Positions 47,815 through 61,639 of a DNA stretch of 64,000 nucleotides are shown piece by piece. Both the position numbers and the translations under genes were made by a program. The first letter of the stretch is position 1, and every line of letters begins with the position of its first letter. The notes under the pieces are model-generated. The model had not been told where the DNA came from. It did no database searches and saw only the letters and a list, made by a program, of their open reading frames with translations. Source of the DNA: Vandiemenella viatica (lineage: Eukaryota > Arthropoda > Insecta > Orthoptera > Morabidae); NCBI GenBank assembly GCA_031002005.1, contig CM061918.1, positions 58,161,478 through 58,225,477 of the forward strand. The letters run 5' to 3'.

Positions 47815-48465
47815 AAGGATAGGGGAAATGACTCATCACTCACCAAAGTTGAAGGCTGTGTAGAGTGAAAAAAATACATGACAAACAAAAACATATACAA
47901 TATTTTGGTTTACACCTCAATTATAATCAATCATGGTTAAGGTGTAAAGGGCCCACACCACAGGTATAGCCTTGGGGTCTATAGATCCTAAATATGGCCG
48001 TGGACTCCACACTTGAATATTTTTGGGTGTGTTTTTATTTTAAACTGTTGTTTATCTCCCATTTATTTTCCATCAGTTCAGTACTGTTGTATTTGATATT
48101 TAATTTCCAAATTATGAATAAGGAAATACGAAGGAACCCGTTTTATCATACATAACGGCAATGTGGGTGCAAGTACACAAAAATACATGAATAAGGAACA
48201 ATTTTGATACAAAAAAGAAATTGTTGTTTCTGTGCCCTCTTGCCATCACTTGTGGTAAAAAATGGTTACTATCACTTTTCTTGTATCACCAATGGTACTT
48301 ATCTCCCTAATTTATTTTTGTTAATTATCACTTTGTGTTTCCTCCAACTAATGTGTTACTTATCTGTGTATGATGAAGATATTTTTAAAAAAATAAGGGA
48401 GGATAGGAAAAATAACCCATCACTTACCACAGATGAAGGTAGGAGGGACATGACAAACACATAAA
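47815..48465. mobile_element. Penelope-like terminal sequences
   Basis: ATGACTCATCACTCACCAAA (47828-47847) and CCCATCACTTACCACAGATG (48417-48436) are inverted forms of the GGTAAGTGATGGGTTA terminus. A direct form, CACTTGTGGTAAAAAATGG, is at 48247-48265. Each is followed by GACA(T)GACAAACA-like text. Several truncated ends have accumulated here. Confidence 0.5.
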
Positions 48466-48926
48466 TATGAATAAACCTTATTTACGATTAGAGCACACAT
48501 GACTAGGCTCAGATGTGTACACTCCGAGACTCATCACATGATTCAAGATACTCTTTATCACTATAAGAAAGTTACTATTGTGGCACAATCCCATTGAGAG
48601 GACATCTGCACCAACATACAAAGTATAATAATGCATCTGTGGACTCCAATAAATACTTCTGCCCTGAAACCCATTTTTACATAACTGAGGTATCTTCTCC
48701 TTGACATTACTATTCGGCAAAAGTTTCAGTGTATCAAAGGTTCTACAGCATATGCTTTTATCACAGTATGTATTAATGTACAGTTTACACACTGCTCTTT
48801 AGTCACCCTGCAAATATGTAACATATTTGAGTTGCTGAATCCAACATTTGAAGCTATGCCAGTGACAGTCACATGTGCAGCTAACTACAGCAGTTTTAAT
48901 TTAGTTTCTCTCAGCATATCACTGAC

Positions 48927-49136
48927 CATCTTGTTGTGGCGATGGCTGTCCCTGTAGGCCATTGCAGTAGTCCCTGATCTGCTCCAGCAGGCGCAGCACG
49001 CGAGCCTCGCGTCGCCCTCGCCTGTCGGGGTCTGTATTGGCCTGCACCACATTGCGCAGGGCCAGGGCAGCCCGGGCACGCACTTCAGGACCCTGTCCAG
49101 GGGAGTGCAGCAGCTGGACGAGCAACGGTAGGCAAC
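48927..49136 (-). CDS. Apc: Apc exon 4 (first armadillo repeats)
   Basis: 210 bases, phase 1 both sides, acceptor TTTGCAG and donor GTCAGT. It encodes CLPLLVQLLHSPGQGPEVRA and RGRREARVLRLLEQIRDYC, matching CLPLLIQLLH...RGRREIRVLHLLEQIRAYC. GC-rich compared with its introns. Confidence 0.95.
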
Positions 49137-49889
49137 CTGCAAAATGGTGCATGTTCTACATATTACAACACTAGTTGTAAGGTAACAGCCATAGAACCAA
49201 TGAACACGAAACAACATATGTGAAATAATATGTTAATATAAGATGTAGACAACTACAGCATAAGAGTATAGATAATCAAGTTGGCTAGCCTGTAAGTTAG
49301 ACTGTAATATGCGGGACATCACTGACCTTAGCAAAGAGTAGGTTGAGTCTGAGGGCTAAAGAATATTATAATTTAGTGTGTAAAGAGAAAGAAAATGATT
49401 TGTAAATACTTCATGCAACCTGCAATGTTTGAAGATAAATGTATAAATAGTGAAGAATGTGAGAAGAGTTATTTAATGTTGAGTAGATTGTTTTAAAGAC
49501 TTATTTTTAACCAGCATTTGCCGTGCTTGGTTATAACCCAGACTACATAATGGGCTGAAACAAAAGGATTGATCTCTCACATAGTACATTTAAAACTGTT
49601 TCTCAGTTTATAGGTTAAGGAACTCAACTAACAAGAATCAAAAAAAAGATGTGTCAACAAAACAGAATGCATATGTAACAATCTCTTCTATCATATGATT
49701 ATATCATACAGTTTCAGTATTTTATTCTAAAAAATTTGTACCCCCCAAAGAATTATCTAATATTGAGTTGTACACAGGACAAAAGGTGGTGGTTAAAGTT
49801 GATCAGGAATGAACAGAAGAGATAATAATAAGAAAGGAAGGAAAACAAGGTAGCTGCATGTCACCAGCGTCATGTACACAAACTGAAAA

Positions 49890-50580
49890 ATTGACAAAGA
49901 CTTTGCAAAAAGTAGGATGAATGGTAGTGGTTGAAGAAGTACTACATACTACCAAGTATGTGGACACACACAAATAAGACTAAAGTGATAAGAGTTGGGA
50001 AGGAAGCTGACAATGAAACATTTTGATGAAGGATAACATAGAGGAGCAGCTAAAATTGTTCAAGTATTTGTAAGTTTAGGTACTTTGAATGGAAACCATG
50101 TAAAATAAGTAAGATGCAGGATTTCTATGGGATACTTTTTTTTAGGTAAAGTAAATGGCTTGCTAGCATCCAAAAAATATCGACTGAATTAAGAAAGAGG
50201 TTTTCAAAATGTTTTGTGGGGATGTAGTATTGCATTGATCAGAAACATTACAACAAAAGAATGAAAAAAGTACACAGAAAGTTTACAAATGCAGTTGTGA
50301 AGAAAATAAAATAGGCAGGCAAATTTAAGAATGAAGAGGTGCTGACGAGATTAGGAAAGGAGAGGAATCTGATAATATTAAAGAACAGGAAATTGCCTTG
50401 GTTAAGTCACATACTACAAAGAAACAGCTGATGAAGATCATGGAAGAATAAAATTGAAAGGAAAAAGAAGGTGTGCTATGGTAAAAAATAACGAAGAAGA
50501 CAAACAATTGAAGGCAAGATGCTAAGGAGAGGAATAAATGGTGGATTAACCACTCATGCAAATCAAAACACGAAACCACT
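49890..50580 (+). pseudogene. RTE-like LINE relic
   Basis: Broken frames read NKTKVIRVGKEADN, LKLFKYL, then FKNEEVLTRLGKERNLIILK and NRKLPWLSHIL. This is the C-terminal order of RTE/Jockey-like LINEs (KTKxM-VG, FKYLG, NEEVLRR-GEER, RK-xWIGHIL). Multiple stops. Confidence 0.65.
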
Positions 50581-51298
50581 AAAGAAGAAGAAGGATCAAA
50601 TATTTATTTATAGATCAATGCTCTGTACTATGTAAATCCATACACATCTTCCATTTTAATTTATGACATGATGTTGTCAGTTTCAGCTCTCCAACTTCCA
50701 TAAACGTTACGAGTATAATCAGAATACAGATTCTAATATTTTAAATCTGGGATAGTGTAAGACCCAAAGCTGACACCGGGGTTAAAGTATCGCCTTAGTG
50801 CCTTAACTATCAGTTCATGCGGATTGAGAGTTCTGTAGAATTTTCACAAAATAATTTGAATTTGACCATGTAGCCTACTAGAAACTCAACTTAAATGCTT
50901 GAAGTTCGCCACTAGGTCTGTTTCTAAACCCCAAATCTAGAAAAGGTTCTTCTACTAAATTATAACAGTTCACTTTCAGAAAATTTAAAGTTTTATTTTC
51001 AAAATCACATTTACTAAAATTTGGATTACACAGTTGAGTAGGCAAATCAAACACTCGTTTCCAAAATATTGCAGATTGTGGAGAGAAATTACCAACCAAA
51101 AACCCCTTTTCAGAATTTCAAATTTCTAACAGACATTATTCTCGCAGGTCATCACACCAAAGTACCAACATGGCCACCTAGACGCACCAACTTTCAACCA
51201 TCTACCCACCACTCTGACACGAACTGACGCAGATTTACTCACATAGCGCTCCAGAGGTAAAGACAGGACGAAATGGAAAGAAAGAAAAGACTACATAT

Positions 51299-51535
51299 AC
51301 CGAGCATGGTGGTGTAACTGATAGCGTTCTGACCTCGCATTCGGGAGGACGGCAGTTCGAATCCCCGTCCGGGCATCCAGATTTGGGTTTTCCATGGTTT
51401 CTCAAATCACTCCAGGCAAGTGCCGGGATGCTTCCTTCAAAAGGCCATGGCTGAATTAATTCCCATTCCTTGCCCCCATCCTTTCCCGTCTCTAAAGACC
51501 TCGCTGTTGAGAGACGTAAAGCAGTTAAAAAAAAG
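51299..51535 (+). mobile_element. tRNA-derived SINE, best copy
   Basis: Begins ACCGAGCATGGTGGTGTAAC (A-box region), then AGTTCGAATCC (B box, about 51353-51363) and the body (CCAGATTTGGGTTTTCCATG). It ends in AAAAAAAAG. An 11-bp duplication AGACTACATAT flanks it (51288-51298 and 51536-51546). It is the clearest family member and the only one on the plus strand. Confidence 0.93.
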
Positions 51536-53536
51536 AGACTACATATTATGAAGTTACTACTTTGGACATCACTGAGAAAATCATGCGCGGAGTTGCGCGA
51601 TTACTTTCCGGCGTACGAGTGAGACAATGTGAACTTACTGCACAATCTTTTATAGGCTGCTCAGAGCCTATGACCTTGGCAAATCTTTCTTTAATTAATA
51701 TCCCCAAAAGTACAAAAAGTTTAACTTGAAATTTTTACAGGGACTTTATATTGTCATAATCTATTTGTTTTAATTTAATTTATTATCCCGAAGGGTTTCT
51801 ATTGTCTTAAAACTAAAGTCATCACATGACCAACTTAAGGGAATTTTTACGCGCTTCAACAACAATCCGCGACAATCTATTTTTCAAAAACTTAATTAGC
51901 AGACAAAATGCTTAAACTTTTCACCGAAACCACTATATGTTCGTAATCATCTTAATTAGGGCTATCTACTGATGTAAATTTCAAATTAATATTTCTTTTA
52001 ATTAAAAAGCTCATTTTTTTTCTCTTAATTAAAAGTGCCAATTAAACTTTGCCAAATTATTATTTAATTTTACTACCAAAATATCAGGAACAATGCTGAC
52101 TATAGCTGGTGATAAAAGATCAGTTGTAGCTTTACGAGATTTAAAGATATTGCAAACTTTAGATTTTTACTTTTATGATCACGTGTTTCAAAGCTTGAAC
52201 AAAGCGGAATATCTCCTAAAATAAACATTTCGCGATATGATAAACACACTTTAAAATTATTTTTATGGCGAATTGTCCCTGTGGGAAAGATTACAGGAAA
52301 ATTCCTTCAAGTTGACAATTACTCTTCTCGAAATTTCTAAGTCCAACATAAGCAACTTTACAATCGATCTATAGAACATTTTACTACTAGGGAAACTAGA
52401 ATTTGCCAAAATTCTAAAGTGCTTACAATAGATATATAACTGGGACAGTGGCAGAACTGAAGATAAGATAGTAGAATTGTACTGACACAGAAAATGACCA
52501 TTAGAAACCACAACAAATGGGGTGATGTGACGAAACAGATACGTTATCGATAATACTGAGTCAGACTCTGTGATCAATTAAACACCCTCCCTTCCTTCTT
52601 TCACGTTATCACATAATGTGTTAACCACTAAGTGGATAGTCATGTGCTATGGTGACAGATGGCTTTTTATCTCTTACACTACACTCTATCACTCAGTTCC
52701 TGTATGACCAATTAGAACTGAGAGAGTTGATTTATGACAGGTCATAAATAATAGCAGAAATAATTATTGATTTTAATGTAAAAGAAAGTTGAAACATTAT
52801 TAAACTAAATTTTAATGTTTCATGAGTTTCATGAGTTTGTAAAAGAATTTATAGTAAAAAGAAGACTGAAACAACTCCTTCTTACAATATCTAATATACA
52901 AATCTGTTGTTTTATAAAGGACAGCACTTGAAGCGTAAGGACTTTGTTTATATAGATCAGTTAATTACTAAACTCTACGAAACTCTGAGGTAACAATTGC
53001 TGAGCTCCAACTTTTCCTCTCATTATGAACACTTTCCTTCCACTTTATATTCATCATACAGTATTTGGTCTGTAGCATCTTCAGTGTAAATATGAACCAA
53101 TTAATGTTGAACATTAGACCCAGAAAAAAATAAAATTGAAGGAACTGAATTGTGCAGATACAAAACAATGTTGAAACTTCAGTAAACAATTATAGAACAA
53201 ACATACTTTGGTAATGATGGGTGAGATAGAATGTAGAAGAGTCTCACAGAAAGGAGAGACAAAGAATAAGCTGATAATTGGGGGGGGGGGGGGGATTGTT
53301 TGTAATATGTACATGAAGAAAAAGAGATTTTCTCATGAGAGAAACCAGCAGAGACAATGATGACACATAACTGCAGAAGACAGAATTACTGCCAACTCAT
53401 AGCACTTTGCGGAATTTATTACAGATTCTCCAGCAAGATGGTAGCGTTGAAAGAAATTTAAAAAATCCTTTTTCTTGCAACTTTCCTATATTTATGCCAT
53501 CATATCCCTCATTTACATTATGTCAGCGGTACTTAC

Positions 53537-53756
53537 CAGACTGCCTCATGGCAGCACAACTATCGGGCGAGCTGGACATGGCCAGCAGAGTGCGGCTCAT
53601 GTCCTGTCGCTCATGCTGTAGCATCGACAGCAGGTTGTAGACCATGTCCACTTTATGGCCCAGCTGCTGCGAGCTGTACGACCTTCGTTCACCCTGCAGG
53701 CCAGCGTTTAAACCACCACCAGTAGATGATGTAAAGCTCATTACACTGGACACCTC
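53537..53756 (-). CDS. Apc: Apc exon 3 (start of armadillo domain)
   Basis: 220 bases, phase 0 in and 1 out, acceptor TTGTAG and donor GTAAGT. It encodes EVSSVMSFTSSTGGG, then LGHKVDMVYNLLSMLQHERQ and DMSRTLLAMSSSPDSCAAMR, matching LGTKVEMVYSLLSML...DDMSRTLLAMSSSQDSCISMRQSG. This segment alone identifies the gene. Confidence 0.96.
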
Positions 53757-54638
53757 CTACAATACAAACATAGAACAAAGGCATAGAGAGATGAGCATAG
53801 GAATAGACTACGAAATCAAATATGAGAGAAAAGAGATGTACATGTCAGAATTTGGCAGAGGACACTTAACTATACCATTGCAGATTGTGATGTATATTGG
53901 AGATGTGGTTAGGAAAGATTAGGAGTAATGGAAGGTAAAATATGACCATGACCACAAACAGGCACCTGGTTTGAGGCTCAAGAGTGGCAATTTTTTATGT
54001 ATGTAATGGAATGAAATAAAGGATGAATAATTTACCGTAAACAGCAAAATAATGTATAATTAAAATTCACAAAGGGCAAAAGTAAGCAGGTAGAAAAAGT
54101 GCGCTCAAAGAGTTTAAGATTTAAAACAAGAAATGGAAAAATAGGCGAGTAAGGAAATTTTAAATGGAGCATGTGCTCCCTCGCAACCACATTATCATGA
54201 CAAATGCTCCACCACAAATCATCATATGTCATTTCATCCTTTAAGCATAAACACAACCACTGTTTGAAAATCAAAGCTTTACTGCAAAGCTAGACTGCAC
54301 CCATTGTATCAGAATCTGAATTAGAACTAATTTTGTCATGAAACAGGGATAGTGGAGATTGTAACATAACAGTTAACCTATGCAGCATGGAATATAATGA
54401 ATTATGTATCAAAACATGAGTCAACTGAAGAGACCCAGTGTATAGTAGGCTTAAGTGATGACAAAACCAGGATGGAAGGCAAATCACAATTTTATCACCA
54501 GGTTGTTAGGACCAATTGAAATTTATTTATAGGCCAGGTATGTCTCCTATGCGAGGATTTAACCTACCTCTGAGTTGTGGACTACATATATTTATAACTT
54601 CTATAAAATGAAGCATGCAGCTTGCTTGTTTCACTGAC
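53757..54638. other. Intron between Apc exons 2 and 3
   Basis: AT-rich, 882 bases; no recognised element. Confidence 0.6.
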
Positions 54639-54887
54639 CCTGCTGCTGCCGTTGAGCTGAGTGCTGTGGGCACCTCCAAGAGAGCTGGGTCCGCTGTGCC
54701 ACAGACCGTGTTCCACCGGCCACGTGCCGTGGTACAGTGAGTTCAGTCGGGGATCTCGGTCGCTGCTCTCTGGAGGGATGGGGCCATTGGCTGCGGCATC
54801 CGCGGGTGACAACTCACCGTCGTCTTCGTGGACGATGCCGTTGGTTCGTCCCTCCAGCGGTTCGTCTGGGGTGGCACTTGGTTTCAG
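54639..54887 (-). CDS. Apc: Apc exon 2 (N-terminal linker)
   Basis: 249 bases, phase 0 both sides, acceptor CTGTTAG and donor GTCAGT. It encodes a charged, poorly conserved segment (LKPSATPDEPLEGRTNGIVH and onward to STQLNGSSR) upstream of the armadillo start. Assigned by splice sites, phase, high GC and position; no domain is visible. Confidence 0.82.
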
Positions 54888-55412
54888 CTAACAGAAAAGG
54901 AAAGAAGAAACTGCAAATTTTTACTAAAACTTTACAGACCAAGAATTAAACTGTTTCCAACTTAGTCCTTTTTCCATCTTTCTTTTGATAGCACCAAAAA
55001 ACTTAAAATCTATAGCTAAACCTTTTAACGTGATACGGTAATTATTCATACTGAACATAAATAACAACACATATAACATCAGAGCACTCATATTAACTAG
55101 TTCACTGATTCCCCATAGCTATGTGCCAAGAAAGTTAGTATGTATTTGTAAAAGCAAAACTGAAATGATGACCACTAAGAATTTAAAAAAAAATCATTAA
55201 TATTGGTTCTGGCCAGGATTGTCTGGCAACAGAATTGTTGGGGATGTTTAGTACAAAATGAAAGTTTCCATTAGTACTGAAAAATGGAATCAGCTTGGTA
55301 AAATATACAATCATATGCATAAGTTAAAGGATCATTGTCTTGGTGATAATGTGTGGACTATATTGTGGCTGCTCAACACACAAACATGTGATAAACCTGG
55401 CAGCTCAGTAAG

Positions 55413-55652
55413 ATTTTTTTACTTGTGACTTTACACCTCATCCATGTCGTGGTCATTAGAGGTAGGATGGGAGTGGGAAAAGGAATGGGAAGGAATTCGG
55501 CCATAGCCTTTTGAAGAAAGTATCCCAGCATTTGCCTGGAGTGAGTTGTGGAAGCCATCAAAAACCCAAATCTGGATGCCCGGATGGGGATTCAAACAGC
55601 ATCCTACCGAATGCGAGGCCAGAGCGCTAACCCCTCACCCACCACACTCGGT
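55413..55652 (-). mobile_element. tRNA-derived SINE
   Basis: Family member in reverse: T run at 55413, GGGATTCAAAC near the B box, and an ACACTCGGT end at 55652. Imperfect flanking repeat TCAGTAAG / TCAGCAAG. Moderately decayed. Confidence 0.8.
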
Positions 55653-55689
55653 GGTTCAGCAAGAGTCTGCTTAGCCTGCTGGAGGTCCT

Positions 55690-56770
55690 GGGAGCAGCAG
55701 TTCTGACTGCACACAGTATTAGGGAAGCACGATGGCATAGAAAATACATCTGGATGACATTACGCATGGTCAGATCGTCGGCATATTAGAAGCAAACCAC
55801 TGTCACTGATAGGAATTACATGTCACCCATAGCTTCATTTCATGGCTGTGGAGCATATTCCAGGAGGGAGGAAACATTTTACGGCAGTACAGACAAACAC
55901 AAACACATGCTACTACCCAGTATCAGGATTGTTGTATTGCTTGAAGTGCCTGGAGCTGTCCAACCAGCACAGCACCTGCGCTGGCTAGTTTGCTCAGCAA
56001 CCTGTGGGTCACATAACAAACACTGTATTGCCAGCTTCAATAGATTCCTCCACCTACTAGGCAATATGCAAATGCACTTCTCTCACGCAAAGGCAAAGCA
56101 TGGCTTGACCAATGTGGTGGCTTTCTCACCATGATTGGACCCAGGAACAGTGGGGTAGTGTCCAAATGAATCGTGGTTTATCCTGAAGAGTGAATCTTAC
56201 TGTCTGTTCATCTGGCACACACCTGGGAGACATGATAATCCTTCCACTAATGTGTGTGTCATTGTTCTCTTCTGGGGCAGCATTGTAGACCCCATTGCGA
56301 GTGTTTCCTAGGGGTATATGACAGCTGATGTTCATAAAGGCTACATTCTGCAATAGTATGTGTAGTTATTAGTGGTGCTTATGGGGTAGAGTTAAATCTT
56401 ATGAATAATAATGCTCCACAACATGAGGATATCACATGTCTAGATTGGCCAGCTCATTACCCAGACTAAAATCCAATTGAACATGCTACAGGCCCAAGGA
56501 CTGAAGCGGTAACATCAGCACCAAGGACCATTATTAACTTACAATGGGTGCTTGTCCAGCAATGAGATGTGTTACTGCAAGCCATGCTGAGGGGCCTGAT
56601 CCAAAATATGGGGCACCATTGTGCATCCTGCATTGCTATGCAAGGTCATCACATCTTGTATTGATACTCTATATCCTATACGCAGGAGGACGCCATATAA
56701 GGTCAATCCCATCCCATGTTCATGTCTGTTTTCCTGTATACTTTGTGTCAGCAGCAATGTATCACAAGTA
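55690..56770 (+). pseudogene. Decayed Tc1-like transposase
   Basis: Fragments: FLTMIGPRNSGVVSK-like text, then SCQLLSGVKSVCSSGTHLGD-like broken core, and near the end NNAPQHEDITCLDWPAHYPD with NPIEH. The catalytic order (NNAPxH, W.A..PDxNPIEH) is that of Tc1/mariner. Stops throughout. Confidence 0.65.
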
Positions 56771-56779
56771 AACATTCCC

Positions 56780-57375
56780 TGAAGTATCTGGGGGTAATAG
56801 TAAAAAGCAACATGAAATGGGACTTGCAGATACCTTCTGTCATAGGCAAAGCTAATTCTAAATTATGATTCACAGCTCATATTCTGAGTAATTGTAATGC
56901 TCATACAAAGGAAATAGTGTATAAAACACTAGTGCATCCACATCTGGGTAACTGTTGTGGAGTTTGAGATCCGTATCGCCAGGGCCTGATTGACTCAGTG
57001 GAGAGGATACAGAGGAGAGCCGCTCGATTCGTGATTGGTTGTTACAGCTCTTATGAAAGTCTCACAGAATTGATACATAGATTGGACTGGGATAGTTTGG
57101 AAGACAGACGACATTATTTATGTTTAAATTTATTGGAGAATATGCGAAATTCTATGACATACGAGTGCAGTGAGATACTTCTTCCACCAACCTATTTGGG
57201 TCGCAATGACTGGAGGGATAAGATTCGAGAAATAAGATGCCGTACTGATGCTTTTATGTATTCTTTCTTTCCTCGTGCTATTTGGGATTGGAATGTGCAG
57301 AATTAAGATTCATGCTTAGCACCCTCTGCCACCCACAATGTTTGTGAATTGCAGAGTGTGGATGTAGATGTAGAA
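56780..57375 (+). pseudogene. CR1/Jockey-like LINE, 3' end
   Basis: Reads KYLGVIVKSNMKWDLQI, then the open frame 56998-57306: MERIQRRAARFVIGCYSSYE, SLTELIHRLDWDSLEDRRHY, CSEILLPPTYLGRNDWRDKI. The QRRAARFV-G-Y and LGW-SLE-RR pattern is typical of CR1/Jockey LINE C-termini. The tail ends TGGATGTAGATGTAGA. Same family as 26462-26720. Confidence 0.8.
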
Positions 57376-59168
57376 GTAAAATTGTTGCCAAGGCCCTTTT
57401 CAATGTACGCATTGTCATCGTTCCCTGTGGCTCTCAAACATCCCTTAACATATTTGATGACTCTCTTTATCAAAATCAGTCACATATATGACAGGGTAAC
57501 TTATTATTATTACAGAAAAAATTAATTGTGTTTATTTATTAATAATCAAGACACTATGAAAGATATCTCAAACAGCAACTGTGGGTGTTGAATGTGTCTT
57601 ACATCCTAAATGAGAGCAGCTAGATTTGTTCATGGAAATTACTGCACAACACAATAAGTAACTGAGCTGGGTTGGGAGTCATTGTAAAACAGGAGAAAGT
57701 GGAAGTTCCTGGAAGTGTATAAGATATGAGACTCTCCTGAATTTTGATAAAATAATTAGGATTAGAACTTGGAAGGGAAGAGATGACCATGACCAAAAGC
57801 TGGTTCTTTATTTCAGATTTAAAGGAGTGGGAAAGCTATCTGTTGTATGGATGAGTGTAAAAGAATGGAGTAAATTACCAGAAATACTAAAAGAATTTAA
57901 AAATAAAATAGGTTAAGATTGAATAATTTCAAATAAAGAATAAAAGAACAAAAAATTATGAAACAGGATAGTAATGCTTGATTTCAATTAAATAAGACCT
58001 ACACAGAGTACTGTGTACTTACTGTTTTATATCAAATTCAAATAAAAATGGACTACGTGAAATTATATTAATTTCCTAAGAACTTATAACTAAAAACTGG
58101 GAATAGCACAAGTTAAAGTCACAGAAGTTGTATTTTATGTTATTGAATATTTTTTCCTATATGCAATTATTATTTATTAATTCATCTATTTTACACAGTA
58201 AGCTGCAATTAGCTGGCCTTGTTTTTTGACCCACTACACCAAATTGTAGAAATATGGCTTTCTGGGAACATGAAAACAAGTTTGCCATAGAATTACTCGT
58301 GCAAAATTATCCCATTGTCACTGCAGTAAATGAAATGAGGTGGCTCAGTAAAACCAGCTTATTATAAATTTTCCATCACTGGACCAACAATATACTTTCA
58401 GCTATTATTTTTTTAATACTAATCTTTATTTTCTGGATATAAATATTTTTTAATAATATTATTTAAGTTTCACATCAGGAAATTCACTTAAAAAATTCTC
58501 CAAGTCATTTTTTGTGACTTTGACACAATTACCTCCACCATATATAAAGTTTCTATTCACTAACAGTGCAATTTCGTGAGAGAATTATGCTTGGATTGCT
58601 GAAATGTGCAGATGTGTTAAACATAGTATGCATTAGAAATTTCAAGACAAGTATTTGGAACCTGATAGTTGCCTGATATTTTGTTTTTCTGAATTTATAT
58701 AAAAGACTATTCATTTATTTAATCATTAATCACAAATTCCTTAAGAACTCTGTACAGTGTGTGTGGAAATTAATATTCTTCTCACTATTCATGAAGGGTG
58801 CATACAAAATGTTTTTATTGGAAGGATATTTTTGTAAAGAAAATGCAATTTTCAGGTAAAATTGTTTATATTAGACTAGTGTAAGCCCGTGACCGTTTTT
58901 TGCATGTTGTCACGGGTCTAGAATAGTTCCAGGTTTTAGGATGAAAGATTATTACAGGTTGACTTGATTTAACCAAATGTAAATTTAACCTGTTTTCCAG
59001 GATGAATAAAATCTCTTGAACCTGAAGAACTCTGAAATATTAATAGAGGTAGGTATTAAACACGATCAGGGATGAAAGTACAGTCGTATAATTGTTTCAA
59101 AGGTCACAGACTCGAACTTGCTTAAATAAAAACTTGACTTGTATTTGACCCTTAAAGTCCACTCTGCA

Positions 59169-59204
<36 letters not shown>

Positions 59205-61639
59205 AGTTTGCTTTGAAAGCATCACGTTGTTTCTTACTAAGACAGGGCAAACACACTTAAAGTAATCATTGGTCATGGTATCTGTAACGACCAGAGATCT
59301 TAATACACATAATTATTATTTATTTATTATTATTTATTTAACAGTTGAGCAACTCCGAAGAATAGTCGATTTGGTAACATATTTGGTATGATGTCCACTT
59401 AAAATAACCTAATAACTCATGTACAGCGAACATGAACGAAGACCATTAATGAAAGTGGTGAGTAAAATACCTAACAAGCAAATAAACCGTAAAGCTTATA
59501 TTTTGGTCAAGCTACATCATTAGTGTAAGTTTTAATTAATTTGAAATATATTCCAATCCTGAATGACAACTGGCATTTGTAGTTACAGCAGAGATCATGA
59601 ATAATTTAATTTTTAAAAAGTTTAAGTTGCTTTCATTGGCATCATGTTACTGGAAAGCAGATCCATGTTTTTTTCAGCCGCAAAATTTATCAATATTTTT
59701 TTAAACTATGAAATGCTACTAAAAGCATACTTAATGAATGTATTAAGGCAGTTAATTTGGTAGCAGCTGCTTAGCTATTAAATTGTGGACATAACTACAA
59801 ATTTCTTCTAATGGTATCTCTGGTCGCTGTTTTGCTCTCCAGCCAATAGCTATTGAGGTGAGTGAGCCTATGAAATTATATAGTAGACATTTCTTTCAAT
59901 TGATGCCCCGCATTTATTTGCTGCAGTATTTAGTAAATCCATTGGAGTGCTGTGATAAAAATATACTTTGAAACCATGTTGAGCAGATTATTCCTAGTGA
60001 CACCTAACTATTCCAGCCCCAATCTGGTGACCATGATCAATTAACATACAAAACTATTCAAGTCGATTTTTATTAATTAAAAGTCTGATAAATCACAGCA
60101 CTGTAAAATAAAAGGAATCTCACAAATTGCTAATTGCTTTATTCTCCCATATTTTCATGAAATTACAGATTACAAAGTGATGATATACAGTAAAAATTTC
60201 AGTAAAGTTTCAGTACAAAGTCCCTAAAAAACACGATCATATGGAATATCATAATACAAAAATAAATATATCAATAAATGTGTCATTACTTAGTGAATAG
60301 CTGCAACATCCAAGTTGTAGATACATAAGCTAAAAATGTTAGGAGTTATCATTTAACCTTTATACAGTGATCTTCCATTCATGTATTTTGGCTAGTGGCC
60401 TCTTAGTCTCCAATTGGCTTCAACCAGAAAATAATTCATCACTTGCCTTGCCATTCTATCAATGTGCCTTTCCACTTGCTTTGAAATATGTACTTCTCAG
60501 TTTAATGAGACATAAGTGTTGAAGATATTTAAACATGTTCCAGTATTTGATATTTTATACAAATATTGCTACTGGCAGGTCACTTTCCTTCAAACATTAT
60601 TACTTTAATTTTTTCAGCACACATTTCAATATTAAACTCTGTCACAATTTTACATAATGTAGGTAACGAGTGTTCAACTGCTCCTGATACTCACACCTTT
60701 TTGTTTACAAACAAAATACTTATTAGCTGGTTAGGAACATTATTATTTTGATAAACTTAAGTAATTTATTTCTATAGATCTTATTAAAAGTATTGTTAAT
60801 ATTAATAACAGGCAGATGTTGCTATAATGAAAACTCATTTTTTTTCTCAATAAATTTCCTTCAGCATTAGACCATTATTTTAAGATTTCCTTTCCGGAGA
60901 TTCATTTAGATCTATATTAATCCCACCCTCTTCCATTGACAGTGTTACAGAATATCCAGGAATCCATTTCAGGCATAAGAAATGACTGACCAAAGAAGAA
61001 CCACCTAATCTGCAACATCCTCAGCACCTAATTTAGACTTGTCACATTCATTTTTCTTTCCTATATTAAATTGATGTATGACAATGAACACTGTAATACT
61101 ATGGCATCAGTAAGGAATGTCAGTTACTATCCATGAATGATTTCTTTGCTAGCAGAATTGCTGTATTGGGTAAATTATTAAGGCACTGTTGACAAGTCTC
61201 AGTCGTTACTGCAGAGATTAAGCAATATATGATTTCACAGCAAACCCTTAAATATGCCCCCATAAGTTTTGAAAACCAGTATTCCAACACTTTTTGCGGA
61301 GATGAAAATCTGTTCACAAAAATATTTACATATTTTAAGAACCCTAGGGTGAGAAAATGTGTTGAAATGTTTATATTTCGTAATACAGCCATTTTCTGAC
61401 GTAATAATAAGTTCAGAAGACTATCTATTAACAACCTACATTGAGTCTTCACATCCCCAAATTTTGTGTTGTTGACATTTCATAGATAGGTAATGTAACA
61501 TTCAACCCAGACATCATTACAATCATCAGTCTGTTTCCAGCAGTGATGACTGACAGCAATATCTACATGAAGGAGGAGGATAAGGAGGAGTAGAAAAAGG
61601 ATATTATTTAAGAGATAATGTAAGAACCACCACATTGGA

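Larger units (their letters stand above)
46462..48926. other. Intron between Apc exons 4 and 5
   Basis: AT-rich, with a decayed SINE at 46570-46800 and facing Penelope-like ends at 47815-48465. No coding signal otherwise. Confidence 0.55.
49137..53536. other. Intron between Apc exons 3 and 4
   Basis: AT-rich intron with a LINE relic (49890-50580), a well-preserved SINE (51299-51535) and a run of about 14 G at 53281-53294. The rest (50581-51287, 51547-53280) shows nothing recognisable. Confidence 0.55.

Noticed and set aside
48478..48792. 104-codon minus-strand frame
   Set aside because: No splice sites fit the Apc phase chain, composition is AT-rich, and no domain is recognised.
58880..58920. 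CCCGTGAC...GTCACGGG inverted repeat as a regulatory hairpin or Helitron end
   Set aside because: The stem is only 8 bp with a 15-base loop, and no matching start, target site or gene context was found.
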